In this document: positions 1-7,228 of the stretch, piece by piece
How positions within the stretch are numbered: position 1 is the stretch's first letter
How the letters are laid out: each line of letters starts with the position of its first letter
Origin: Betaproteobacteria bacterium
GTDB lineage: Bacteria > Pseudomonadota > Gammaproteobacteria > Burkholderiales > Burkholderiaceae_C
NCBI GenBank assembly: GCA_025354965.1
Contig: JANXLW010000053.1
Coordinates: 1 to 16,273, forward strand
Reading direction: 5' to 3'
Length of the DNA: 16,273 bases
Program-made: the position numbers and the translations under genes
Notes under the pieces: model-generated
What the model saw: only the letters and a program-made list of their open reading frames with translations
What the model was told of the DNA's origin: nothing
Databases searched by the model: none

Positions 1-192
1 CGCCGCGGGCGACGGTGGCGAAACGTCTCCGGCATGGGCGTCATCGTCGGTGGCCTGATCATCGGCCTGGCAGAGAGCTTTGGCGGCTTCTATTTTTCCA
101 CCGACTACAAGGACATCATCGCTTTCGTGCTGCTGGTGGTGATCCTGTCGTTTCGCCCTCAGGGTCTGTTTACCCTGAAAGGAGCGCGGTGA
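1..192 (+). CDS. livH: Branched-chain amino acid ABC transporter permease LivH, C-terminal end (partial)
   Basis: Only the last 63 codons are present; the gene runs off the left edge. The readable part has the glycine-rich VGGLIIGLAES segment followed by a hydrophobic helix (DIIAFVLLVVILSF) and RPQGLF, the usual C-terminus of LivH-type permeases of the HAAT ABC family. In these importers LivH and LivM form the transmembrane channel for branched-chain amino acids or related substrates. The stop codon TGA (190-192) overlaps the livM start ATG (192-194) by one base, and livM, livG and livF follow directly, which supports the call. The first eight codons are strongly Arg-rich (RRGRRWRN) and unlike the small or hydrophobic residues expected before NVSG, so a base error or frameshift near base 20 is possible. 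The family call is secure; the transported substrate is unknown. Confidence 0.85.
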   Translation, partial: RRGRRWRNVSGMGVIVGGLIIGLAESFGGFYFSTDYKDIIAFVLLVVILSFRPQGLFTLKGAR

Positions 193-1160
193 TGAAGCTG
201 CTGCAGGGAAAGGTCGGCTGGACCCTGCTGGCGGTGGCGGCGCTGATATTTCCGCTCTTTGCGCAGAACAATTACTTGATCTCGGTGGCCACCCAGATGT
301 TTATCATGGCGCTCGCCGCGCTCGGTTTGAACCTGATCACCGGCTATACCGGCCAGTTCAATCTGGCGCACGGCGCATTCATGGCGGTTGGCGCCTACAC
401 CGTCGGCATCCTGACGGTTGATCATCAAGTGCCGTTCTGGCTGGCCTTCGCGCTGGCCGGCGTGGTGACGGCGCTGCTTGGATTTTTTGTTGGCATCCTT
501 TCCTTGCGGCTGAAAGGACACTACTTTTCCATCTTCACCCTGTGCGTCAGCTACATCATGTATTTGCTGATCGAGAAGTGGGAGAGCCTGACCCACGGCA
601 CCGTCGGGATCATGGGCATTCCGGCGCCCAGTGGCATCGGACCTCTGCAGTTTGGCACGCCGCTGTCACAGTATTACCTGGTGCTGGCTTTTCTGGCGCT
701 GGGCATCTGGATCATGGCACGCATCGTCCGCTCCCTGCTGGGGCGCAGTTTCATGGCAGTGCGCAACAGCGACGAACTGGCCGAAGCCCTGGGTATCGAT
801 CTGATGCGCACCAAGACCTTGTCGTTTGTGCTGTCGGTGGTCTATGCAGGCTTTGCCGGCGCTCTTTATGCGGGTCAGGTCCGCTTCCTCGGACCGGACC
901 TGGCGAGCGAGGTTGTGACGTTTGATCTGGTGATGTTCGTCCTGGTCGGCGGTATCGGCACGCTGCTGGGACCCCTGGTCGGCACGGTGCTGGTGACCTG
1001 GCTGACCCAGGGCCTGCAGTTTTTGCAGGACTACCGCATGGTCGTGTTTGGCCCGGTGCTGATCGCACTGATCATCTTCTTGCCCGACGGCCTCGTTGGC
1101 ACCTGGCTGAAACGCCGGGCCCGCCGGGCCGACGTAACGCAAGCGAAACGCCATGCTTGA
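192..1160 (+). CDS. livM: Branched-chain amino acid ABC transporter permease LivM
   Basis: This is a 322-residue inner-membrane permease, the second channel subunit of the Liv-type importer. It begins MKLLQGKVGW and has about eight to ten hydrophobic segments. The LivM hallmark region GLNLITGYTGQFNLAHGAFMAVGAY lies at about residues 44-68. A cytoplasmic coupling loop near residues 185-210 (GRSFMAVRNSDELAEALGID) contacts the ATPases in this family. The C-terminus FLPDGLVGTWLKRR is also typical. The ATG at 192 is chosen because GGAG at 181-184 is well spaced before it and because it overlaps the livH stop. The reading frame is open further upstream (from base 15), but that stretch lies within livH and is not membrane-like. 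The end overlaps livG by 8 bp, so translation is probably coupled. Confidence 0.93.
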   Translation: MKLLQGKVGWTLLAVAALIFPLFAQNNYLISVATQMFIMALAALGLNLITGYTGQFNLAHGAFMAVGAYTVGILTVDHQVPFWLAFALAGVVTALLGFFVGILSLRLKGHYFSIFTLCVSYIMYLLIEKWESLTHGTVGIMGIPAPSGIGPLQFGTPLSQYYLVLAFLALGIWIMARIVRSLLGRSFMAVRNSDELAEALGIDLMRTKTLSFVLSVVYAGFAGALYAGQVRFLGPDLASEVVTFDLVMFVLVGGIGTLLGPLVGTVLVTWLTQGLQFLQDYRMVVFGPVLIALIIFLPDGLVGTWLKRRARRADVTQAKRHA

Positions 1161-1917
1161 AATTACGGCGTTGACCAAACTGTTCTTCGGCCTGACCGCA
1201 GTCGACAGCGTGACCACGCACTTCGAGCGTGGCCAGGTCAGCGCCATCATTGGTCCCAATGGCGCCGGCAAGACCACCTTCTTCAACCTGGTAGCAGGTA
1301 CCCACAAGCCGAGTTCGGGGCGCATCCTGTTCAAGGGCCAGGATGTGACCGGATTGCGCCCGGACCACGTGGCGCGGCTGGGCATTGCGCGGACCTTTCA
1401 GACGACGCACCTGTTTGACAATGCCACGATCATCGATAACCTGATCGTCGGCCACCGCTTGCGCACCCGCTCCGGTCTGTGGGATGTACTGGTCAATTCG
1501 AAGCGTTTGCAGCAGGAGGAGCGCATCTGCCTCGACAAGGCAATGGAGGCTCTCGAATTCGTTGGCCTGGCGCACATTTCACACCGCATCGCCGCCGACA
1601 TCACGCAGGAGGAACGCAAGCGTGTGGCGCTGGCGCTGGCGCTGGCGACCGACCCGGAACTGCTGCTGCTCGACGAGCCGGCCGGTGGTGTCAATCCGGA
1701 AGAGACGGTGGGCCTCGCCAAGCTGATCCGCAAACTGGTGGACCATGGCAAGACCGTGTGTCTGATCGAGCACAAGATGGACATGATCATGCGTCTGGCC
1801 GACAAGATCGTCGTCCTCAATAACGGCGGCAAGATTGCCGAGGGCACACCGGCAGAGATCCGGCGCGACCCGCAAGTCATCGACGCCTACCTCGGAGTTG
1901 ACCATGCTGCACTTTGA
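1153..1917 (+). CDS. livG: Branched-chain amino acid ABC transporter ATP-binding protein LivG
   Basis: This 254-residue cytoplasmic ATPase is one of the two nucleotide-binding subunits of the Liv importer. Visible motifs are Walker A GPNGAGKTT (34-42), Q-loop ARTFQ at about 81-85, Walker B LLLLDEP with D174/E175, and switch histidine H207 in CLIEHKMD. The C-terminal stretch GGKIAEGTPAEIRRDPQVIDAYLG is typical of LivG. The ABC signature is unusual: where LSxGQ is expected the protein has ITQEERKRVALALAL (about 150-164), so the canonical Ser and Gly are absent. From memory, a subgroup of LivG-like ATPases carries similar EERKR or EQRKR variants, so this need not mean loss of function. ATG 1153 overlaps the livM end by 8 bp and has no strong Shine-Dalgarno, consistent with translational coupling. 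The 3' end overlaps livF by 14 bp. Confidence 0.93.
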   Translation: MLEITALTKLFFGLTAVDSVTTHFERGQVSAIIGPNGAGKTTFFNLVAGTHKPSSGRILFKGQDVTGLRPDHVARLGIARTFQTTHLFDNATIIDNLIVGHRLRTRSGLWDVLVNSKRLQQEERICLDKAMEALEFVGLAHISHRIAADITQEERKRVALALALATDPELLLLDEPAGGVNPEETVGLAKLIRKLVDHGKTVCLIEHKMDMIMRLADKIVVLNNGGKIAEGTPAEIRRDPQVIDAYLGVDHAAL

Positions 1918-2611
1918 AGGCGTCAATCTTCATTACGGTAGCTTTCGCGCGCTGAACGGCATCACGCTGCATGCCGCGCCTGGAGAACTGGTGGTGCTGC
2001 TGGGTGCCAATGGTGCCGGCAAGACCTCGATCTTCATGGCCGCCAGTGGCATCCAGCGACCCAGCGCCGGCAGCATCCGCTTTGCAGAGCGCGAACTGGT
2101 GGGCCTACGTCCGGCGCAGATCGTCGCCTGCGGTTTGGTGCATTGTCCCGAGGGGCGCAAGCTGTTCCCGATGATGTCGGTCAAAAAGAACCTGACGCTG
2201 GGCGCCTACGTGCATCGACGCGACAAGGCGGGCATCCAGCGATCGCTTGACGAGGTGTTCGGCCTGTTCCCGATGCTGGAGAAAAAGCAGGACGACCCAG
2301 CCGGTTCACTTTCAGGCGGACAGCAGCAGATGGTGGCGATTGGGAGAGCACTGCTGGGGCGGCCCAAGGTTTTGTTGCTGGACGAACCTTCACTGGGTCT
2401 GGCGCCGCTGGTCGTCAAACAGGTGTTCGAGGTGATTCAGCGCATCAACCAGTCCGGCACCACCGTGCTGCTGGCCGAGCAGAACGCTTTTTCGGCACTG
2501 GCCATTGCGCACCGCGCCTATGTCATTGAGCGTGGCTGTATCGCGCTCGAAGGCGACCGCGATTCTCTGCTCAACAACGAAGCGGTGCGGGCCGCCTACA
2601 TCGGTGCCTGA
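1904..2611 (+). CDS. livF: Branched-chain amino acid ABC transporter ATP-binding protein LivF
   Basis: This 235-residue cytoplasmic ATPase is the partner of LivG. The order of motifs is Walker A GANGAGKTS (34-42), the canonical signature LSGGQ (136-140) and Walker B VLLLDEPSLGLAP with D160/E161. The tail VLLAEQNAFSALAIAHRAYVIERG is diagnostic of LivF. The start at 1904 (MLHFEGVNLHYGSFRALNG) is preferred over an in-frame upstream ATG at 1835 because homology to the ATPase fold begins here and CGGAG precedes it at 1893-1897. It overlaps livG by 14 bp. The stop TGA (2609-2611) lies in the loop of an 8-bp hairpin. With LivG's altered signature, the LivG/LivF pair may hydrolyse ATP asymmetrically; that is inference only. 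Confidence 0.94.
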   Translation: MLHFEGVNLHYGSFRALNGITLHAAPGELVVLLGANGAGKTSIFMAASGIQRPSAGSIRFAERELVGLRPAQIVACGLVHCPEGRKLFPMMSVKKNLTLGAYVHRRDKAGIQRSLDEVFGLFPMLEKKQDDPAGSLSGGQQQMVAIGRALLGRPKVLLLDEPSLGLAPLVVKQVFEVIQRINQSGTTVLLAEQNAFSALAIAHRAYVIERGCIALEGDRDSLLNNEAVRAAYIGA

Positions 2612-2622
2612 AAAGCACCGAT
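2600..2622 (+). terminator. Stem-loop between livF and livK (possible attenuator or processing hairpin)
   Basis: A perfect 8-bp inverted repeat, ATCGGTGC (2600-2607) and GCACCGAT (2615-2622), encloses a 7-base loop that contains the livF stop codon. A T-rich stretch (2633-2640, then 2642-2647) starts about ten bases after the stem. That is too far for a textbook intrinsic terminator but could support partial termination or RNA processing. A hairpin here would let livK be expressed at a different level from the channel and ATPase genes. Confidence 0.4.
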
Positions 2623-2675
2623 CGCATCACTGGTTTTTTTCATTTTTTCATTTCACTACTCAAGGAGACTCACCC

Positions 2676-3857
2676 ATGAAAGCAGTTTTCTCTCGCCGGC
2701 GCTTCGCCACATTGCCACTTGCCGCGGCGCTGTTTGGTGTATTTGCAGCGGGTGTCACGCTGGCTCAGGAGAGCGTCAAGATCGGCTACACCGGGCCACT
2801 CAGCGGTGGTGCCGCGCTGTATGGCAAGAACGTCGTCAGTGGCATCGAGATGGCTGTCAAGGAGATCAACACGGCCGGACTTGAGGTGGCCGGCAAGAAG
2901 GTCAAACTAGAGCTGGTGGCGCTGGACGACAAATATTCGCCGGCCGAAGCGGCAATCAATGCGCGCCGCCTGGTGCAGCAGTATCAGACAGCGGCCGTGT
3001 TCGTGCCGCATTCCGGTGGCATTTATGCGATGCAAGCTTTCAACGAGCAGGAAAAATTCATTGTGATGGCGTATTCCAGCACGCCCAAGATTACCGAAGT
3101 CGGCAACAAGCTCACGATCCGGATTCCACCAACTTTCAACTCCTACATCGAGCCCTTCATCCGCTACGAAATGAAAAAGTTCGGCAAGAAAGTCGGCATG
3201 CTGCCTGGCGACCATGAGTACGCCAAGAACTGGAGCCTGTTGTTTGCACCGGCCTGGGAAAAGGCAGGTGGCAGTGTCGTTTCCAACAACCCCATGTCGT
3301 ACAACCGCTCGGCTGATTTTTACAGCGGTGTCAGCCGTGTGATGGCGGAGAAGCCCGAAGTGATGTTCATTGGCGGGCCGTCCGAGCCGACGGCGTTGGT
3401 GGCCAAGCAGGCGCGCGAACTCGGCTTCAAGGGCGGCTTCCTGCTCATGGACCAGGCCAAACTGGACGAGATGGCCAAGGTTACTGGTGGCCTCGCACTG
3501 CTGGAAGGCTCCATCGGCGTGTTGCCGGTGTCCTACGACGAAAGTCCGGGTGCCAAGGCTTTTAGTGCGGCCTATCGCAAGATGTACGGCGCCGACCGTG
3601 ATCCGACCACTGAGTCATCCTACAACTACGCTTTGACCCATGCGTTGGCGGCGGCGATGAAACTCGCTGGCACCACCAGCGACGCCACCGCCATCCGCAG
3701 CAAACTGGGGGAGGCGCTCGCCAAGTTGCCGCGGGAGCAAAACGCGGGCGGCTTTCGCGGTATCGATGCCGTCGGTGGCACGCTGGTCGATCCGGTAGTT
3801 GCCACGGTGGAAGGTGGCAAGATCAAGCCCGTCGGGCTGAGCGAGTTGATGAAGTAA
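2676..3857 (+). CDS. livK: Branched-chain amino acid-type ABC transporter substrate-binding protein (LivK-like)
   Basis: This 393-residue periplasmic binding protein belongs to the Peripla_BP_6 (Leu/Ile/Val-binding) family and captures the solute for the LivHMGF importer. Residues 1-30 form a signal peptide with a positive n-region (FSRRRF, 5-10), a hydrophobic core and a likely cleavage after TLA (28-30). SRRRF resembles a twin-arginine motif, so Tat export is possible. The mature chain opens with VKIGYTGPLSGGAALYGKNV, the usual family N-terminus, and continues with VALDDKYSPAEAAINARRLVQ. ATG 2676 is chosen because AAGGAG (2662-2667) is well placed before it. An open frame extends upstream to 2505 but only overlaps livF in another frame. 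The ligand cannot be deduced; the downstream acyl-CoA ligase hints at a carboxylic acid. Confidence 0.92.
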   Translation: MKAVFSRRRFATLPLAAALFGVFAAGVTLAQESVKIGYTGPLSGGAALYGKNVVSGIEMAVKEINTAGLEVAGKKVKLELVALDDKYSPAEAAINARRLVQQYQTAAVFVPHSGGIYAMQAFNEQEKFIVMAYSSTPKITEVGNKLTIRIPPTFNSYIEPFIRYEMKKFGKKVGMLPGDHEYAKNWSLLFAPAWEKAGGSVVSNNPMSYNRSADFYSGVSRVMAEKPEVMFIGGPSEPTALVAKQARELGFKGGFLLMDQAKLDEMAKVTGGLALLEGSIGVLPVSYDESPGAKAFSAAYRKMYGADRDPTTESSYNYALTHALAAAMKLAGTTSDATAIRSKLGEALAKLPREQNAGGFRGIDAVGGTLVDPVVATVEGGKIKPVGLSELMK

Positions 3858-3873
3858 GCGGCAGACGGCAGCC

Positions 3874-3893
3874 GCCCGGTAACGATGCCGGGC
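3874..3893 (+). repeat. Hairpin between livK and the acyl-CoA ligase gene
   Basis: A perfect 6-bp GC-rich inverted repeat, GCCCGG (3874-3879) and CCGGGC (3888-3893), has an 8-base loop in the 50-base gap between livK and the ligase. There is no T-tract after it, so it is not a standard terminator. It could protect the livK mRNA 3' end or affect translation of the ligase, whose only Shine-Dalgarno-like sequence is a weak TGGA just downstream (3897-3900). Confidence 0.35.
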
Positions 3894-3907
3894 AGCTGGA
3901 TTCGCTC

Positions 3908-5584
3908 ATGTCAAATAGCCACCTTGCCTTTTGGCCGGAAGGTCAACCGCAGCACCTGACGGTGCCGCAAACCAATCTTTTTTACAACGTTGAAGTATCG
4001 GCCGCGCGCTTTCCCGACAAGCCCTACATTCTGTTTTACGACACACCGATCAGCTACGCCGAATTCAAGGACGAGGCGCAGCGCATCGCTGGCTACCTGG
4101 AGCACGACTGCCATGTGAAGAAAGGCGACCGCGTGCTGCTGTATATGCAGAACAGCCCGCAGTTTGTGCTGGCCTACTACGGCATCTTGCGTGCCAACGC
4201 GGTAGTGGTTCCGGTCAACCCGATGAACCTGACCAACGAGTTGCGCCATTACGTCACGGATACGGGGGCGAAAGCCGCGATTGTTGCGCAGGATATTTTT
4301 GCGCAGATGTCGCCGTTGCTGGGGGAAGGGTTGGACCATATCCTGGTGGCGGCCTACTCTGACTACCTCAAGCGTCCCACTGATCTCAAGATACCTGATT
4401 TCGTCAGCGCGCCGCGCGTGCAGCATGGCGGCGTCGGCGTGACCCTATGGAGCGACATGCTGTCAAGCCGTCTGCAACCGGGGCCGCTCACGGTAGGTCC
4501 GGACGATCTGTGCGTAATGCCTTACACCTCCGGCACAACGGGTCATCCGAAAGGCTGCATGCACACACATCGCGGCACCATGGCCAGCGTTGTCGCCAGC
4601 ATGCAATGGTTCAACACGCACCAGGACTCCACCACGCTGTCAGTGCTGCCATTTTTCCACGTGACCGGCATGCAGGGCAGCATGAGCGGCCCGCTGTACC
4701 ATGGCAGCACCATGGTGGTGTTGCCACGCTGGGACCGCGAAGTGGTGGCGCAGTGCATCCAGCGCTACAGGATCGCCACGCTGCAACTGATCTCGACCAT
4801 GGTGGTGGACCTGCTGGCAAACCCGAAGATCGAAGACTACGACCTGTCCAGCCTGCGCGGCATTCGCGGTGGCGGTGCCGCCATGCCGGAGGCGGTTGCG
4901 CAAAAGCTAAATGATTTGTTGGGCGTGCCTTATGTGGAGGGCTATGGCATGTCGGAGACGATTGCCGCCACCCACATCAATCCGCCGGATCGGCCGAAGA
5001 AGCAGTGCCTTGGCATCCCGATCTACGATGTCGATGCACGGGTCGTTGATCCGACCGATTTTCATGAATTGGCACCGGGCGAAGTCGGTGAAATCATCAT
5101 CAACGCGCCCAACGTGATGCAGGGCTACTGGAACAATCCGCAAGCCACGAAAGAAGTTTTTGTCGAGGTCGACGGCAAGCGCTTCCTGCGCACCGGTGAC
5201 TTGGCAATGACTGACGACGACGGTTATTTTTTCATGGTGGACCGCTTGAAGCGCATGATCAATGCCTCGGGCTTCAAGGTCTGGCCGGCCGAGGTGGAAG
5301 CCTTGCTGTACCAGCATCCGGCGATCCAGGAAGCCTGCGTCATTGCGGCGCGCGACGCCAAGCGCGGCGAGACCGTCAAGGCTGTGATTGTGCTGCGTGA
5401 AAACTACCGCGACAAAGTGAGCGCCCAGGAAATCGTCGATTGGGCGCATGCCAATATGGCAGCCTACAAGATCCCGCGCATCGTCCAGTTTGTCGATATG
5501 CTGCCCAAGTCATCCACCGGCAAGCTGCAATGGCGCGAATTGCAGGAAAGAGAAAAATCGCAGGGTGACGGCCAAGCTGTTTGA
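3908..5584 (+). CDS. AMP-forming acyl-CoA synthetase (fatty-acid/carboxylate-CoA ligase family)
   Basis: This 558-residue ANL-superfamily enzyme activates a carboxylic acid with ATP to an acyl-adenylate and transfers it to CoA. The P-loop motif TSGTTGHPKG lies at 207-216. The adenine-binding YGMSET segment follows in the middle, then GYWNNPQAT, the hinge motif LRTGDLAMTDDDGYFFMVDRLKR, and the catalytic C-terminal lysine in KSSTGKLQW (K539). Length and motif order match medium/long-chain acyl-CoA ligases; the acid specificity is not readable. It follows livK by 50 bp on the same strand and may be co-transcribed with the importer, suggesting CoA activation of the imported compound. The start ATG 3908 has only a weak TGGA upstream. 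The 3' end converges on the DMT exporter gene with 8 bp between stops. Confidence 0.9.
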   Translation: MSNSHLAFWPEGQPQHLTVPQTNLFYNVEVSAARFPDKPYILFYDTPISYAEFKDEAQRIAGYLEHDCHVKKGDRVLLYMQNSPQFVLAYYGILRANAVVVPVNPMNLTNELRHYVTDTGAKAAIVAQDIFAQMSPLLGEGLDHILVAAYSDYLKRPTDLKIPDFVSAPRVQHGGVGVTLWSDMLSSRLQPGPLTVGPDDLCVMPYTSGTTGHPKGCMHTHRGTMASVVASMQWFNTHQDSTTLSVLPFFHVTGMQGSMSGPLYHGSTMVVLPRWDREVVAQCIQRYRIATLQLISTMVVDLLANPKIEDYDLSSLRGIRGGGAAMPEAVAQKLNDLLGVPYVEGYGMSETIAATHINPPDRPKKQCLGIPIYDVDARVVDPTDFHELAPGEVGEIIINAPNVMQGYWNNPQATKEVFVEVDGKRFLRTGDLAMTDDDGYFFMVDRLKRMINASGFKVWPAEVEALLYQHPAIQEACVIAARDAKRGETVKAVIVLRENYRDKVSAQEIVDWAHANMAAYKIPRIVQFVDMLPKSSTGKLQWRELQEREKSQGDGQAV

Positions 5585-5592
5585 TGGTCCGA

Positions 5593-6423
5593 CTAGCGTC
5601 GGTGTTCGCGTCGCGCTATCCACACCGTCGACGAGAGAATAATCAAGGCACCCAACAAGGTGCTCTGACTCGGCACATCGGAAAACACCAGCCAGCCCAT
5701 CAGCGAGGCCCAGATCAAATCCAGAAAACGCAGCGATTGAGTGGCCGAGATATCGGCTGTGCGAAAACCCCGCGTCAGGCAGTAATGTCCCAGCGAGCCC
5801 AACACGCCGGCCACCACAAAGCCCAGCCATTGCCAAAGGGTGGGCGACGTCCAGTGCAGCATTCCCAATGGCAAACTGAGCAGTGTTACGGTGATCGATT
5901 GCCACAGGACAATAACCCCCGGTTTTTCGTAGCGGGTGAGGGTCTTGGTCATCAAAAAAGATGCGGCGAAAACGGGTGACGAGGCCAGCATCACCAGTGA
6001 ATACCAGCCACCCTGACCGGTCAATTTGGGTGCCACCACCACCAGCACGCCGGCAAAGCCGATTGTCGCTGCGACCCAGCGGTCCCAACGCATGCGCTCA
6101 CCCAAAAACCAGGCGGCGCCGATCATGATGAAAATCGGACCAGTAAAACCAATGGTGGTCATATCGGCCAGCGCAATATGCGGCAAAGCCGTGAACCAGA
6201 ACATCAGGCCCACCGTGTGAACGGCGCCGCGCCAAAGTTGCCCGCGCAGATCGACCGGGCGGTACGCTTGCCAGCCCCCACGCCATAGCAGGGGCAACAT
6301 GGCCACCACACCAAACAAATAGCGCAGGAATTGCGATTCAAACGGATCGAGGGTCAGTGTGATATCGCGCACCACGGTGTTGAGAAAGCAAAACAGCAAT
6401 CCGCTCAAGGCCACCCACAACAT
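5593..6423 (-). CDS. DMT-superfamily transporter with two EamA domains
   Basis: This is a ten-helix inner-membrane exporter or permease of the drug/metabolite transporter superfamily. Two EamA repeats are visible. The first runs from MLWVALSGLLFCFLN through FLRYLFGVV and GFTGPIFIMIGAAWFLGERM. The second runs from MLASSPVFAASFLMTKTL to ALIILSSTVW. GFTGPIF followed by LGER is the usual end of helix 4 and linker in EamA proteins. The start is uncertain: ATG at 6423 gives 276 residues, slightly short at the N-terminus. The frame is open to 6645, and TTG at 6444 or GTG at 6465, 6480 or 6528 could add a few residues; none has a clear Shine-Dalgarno. The gene lies downstream of the TetR gene on the same strand and may share its transcript. 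Substrate unknown. Confidence 0.85.
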   Translation of the reverse strand: MLWVALSGLLFCFLNTVVRDITLTLDPFESQFLRYLFGVVAMLPLLWRGGWQAYRPVDLRGQLWRGAVHTVGLMFWFTALPHIALADMTTIGFTGPIFIMIGAAWFLGERMRWDRWVAATIGFAGVLVVVAPKLTGQGGWYSLVMLASSPVFAASFLMTKTLTRYEKPGVIVLWQSITVTLLSLPLGMLHWTSPTLWQWLGFVVAGVLGSLGHYCLTRGFRTADISATQSLRFLDLIWASLMGWLVFSDVPSQSTLLGALIILSSTVWIARREHRR

Positions 6424-6476
6424 GCCGCGCCAGACGGCAGGCAACCGAAATGCGCGGATGCGCACGCGCCGATACG

Positions 6477-6503
6477 CCACTGCGACGCGGTGTCGCAGCG
6501 TGG
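6477..6503. repeat. Inverted repeat between the tetR and DMT transporter genes
   Basis: CTGCGAC (6480-6486) and GTCGCAG (6492-6498) form a perfect 7-bp stem with a 5-base loop. Allowing a 2-base bulge, CCAC (6477-6480) can pair with GTGG (6500-6503) and lengthen the stem to about ten pairs. No T-run follows on either strand, so a classical terminator is not supported. Its location in the 139-bp gap after the repressor stop suggests a transcript-end or processing element, and argues for a DMT start downstream of it. Confidence 0.4.
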
Positions 6504-6562
6504 TTGAAAAATTGCTTTTGAATTTCACCCGTGCACTTCGATGACTGCAAAGGCAAAGTACT

Positions 6563-7198
6563 TCAACATGGCACCGGCTTTGGTAGCAAGCCCAAACCGG
6601 CCAGGTAAGTGCTGATGGCGGCGTCCGCCACCGCTTCAAGATCAAATACTTGTGGCTCCAGCAACCAGCTGTTGATCAGCCCAACCACCAGCGAGTGCAG
6701 TCCCTGAGAAGCTATCAGGGCGGAGATCGACAGCGGTAGCGCGCGACGCACACTGGCATCACGCAAGCTGCGCTGCATAAGGTTGACGACGTTGACATGG
6801 CTCTTGATATGACGCGCCTTGATGGCCAGCAGTTCATCAACATACTCTACCTTCAGGGTGGCAATTTCAAAAACGCGCCGCGTGCGTGCATCGGTGGCAA
6901 TTTTGCGCATGGCATCGAGAAGCGCACAACGCAGTTCATCCACCGGATCGAGTTCAGGGTCGTGCCCAATTTGTTGCAGCTCTGCCTCCATCGGCAAAGT
7001 GATGCGGTCCATCATGGCGTTGAACAGATCAGCCTTGTTTTTGAAGTGCCAGTAGATCGCACCGCGGCTCACGCTTGCGGCTTGCGCAATGTCGTTGAGT
7101 GAGGTGTGGGAAACGCCTTTTTGCGAAAACACCAGCTCTGCCGCATCCAGCAGCAGATGGCGGGTAGCGAGAGCATCTTCTTTGGTGCGGCGAGCCAT
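6563..7198 (-). CDS. TetR/AcrR-family transcriptional repressor of the adjacent RND efflux operon
   Basis: This 211-residue protein has an N-terminal TetR helix-turn-helix (about 32-51, TSLNDIAQAASVSRGAIYWHF) and an effector-binding C-terminal domain with the AcrR/TtgR-type layout. The opening MARRTKEDALATRHLLLDAA and FSQKGVSHTSL closely resemble AcrR-like regulators, which bind as dimers and are released by hydrophobic drugs. The gene is divergent from the RND adaptor gene across a 137-bp region holding a 24-bp palindrome, so it probably represses both itself and the pump; this is the standard arrangement for the family. The start ATG 7198 has no obvious Shine-Dalgarno, but the protein begins at the expected family position. 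The exact member (AcrR, TtgR, MexR-like TetR) cannot be assigned. Confidence 0.92.
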   Translation of the reverse strand: MARRTKEDALATRHLLLDAAELVFSQKGVSHTSLNDIAQAASVSRGAIYWHFKNKADLFNAMMDRITLPMEAELQQIGHDPELDPVDELRCALLDAMRKIATDARTRRVFEIATLKVEYVDELLAIKARHIKSHVNVVNLMQRSLRDASVRRALPLSISALIASQGLHSLVVGLINSWLLEPQVFDLEAVADAAISTYLAGLGLLPKPVPC

Positions 7199-7228
7199 AC
7201 AGCGTGATTTTTTGGAAAAGTTACCAGC

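Noticed and set aside
15..191. N-terminal extension of LivM from an ATG at base 15
   Set aside because: The extension is Arg/His/Pro-rich shadow sequence of livH; a proper ribosome-binding site and the membrane-like N-terminus start at 192.
2505..2675. N-terminal extension of the LivK-like protein from 2505
   Set aside because: It overlaps livF in another frame and would bury the signal peptide; the strong Shine-Dalgarno before 2676 decides the start.
5589..5602. CCGAC/GTCGG mini-hairpin as a bidirectional terminator between the ligase and DMT genes
   Set aside because: It is only five pairs with no T-run on either side, and it overlaps coding sequence; too weak to annotate.
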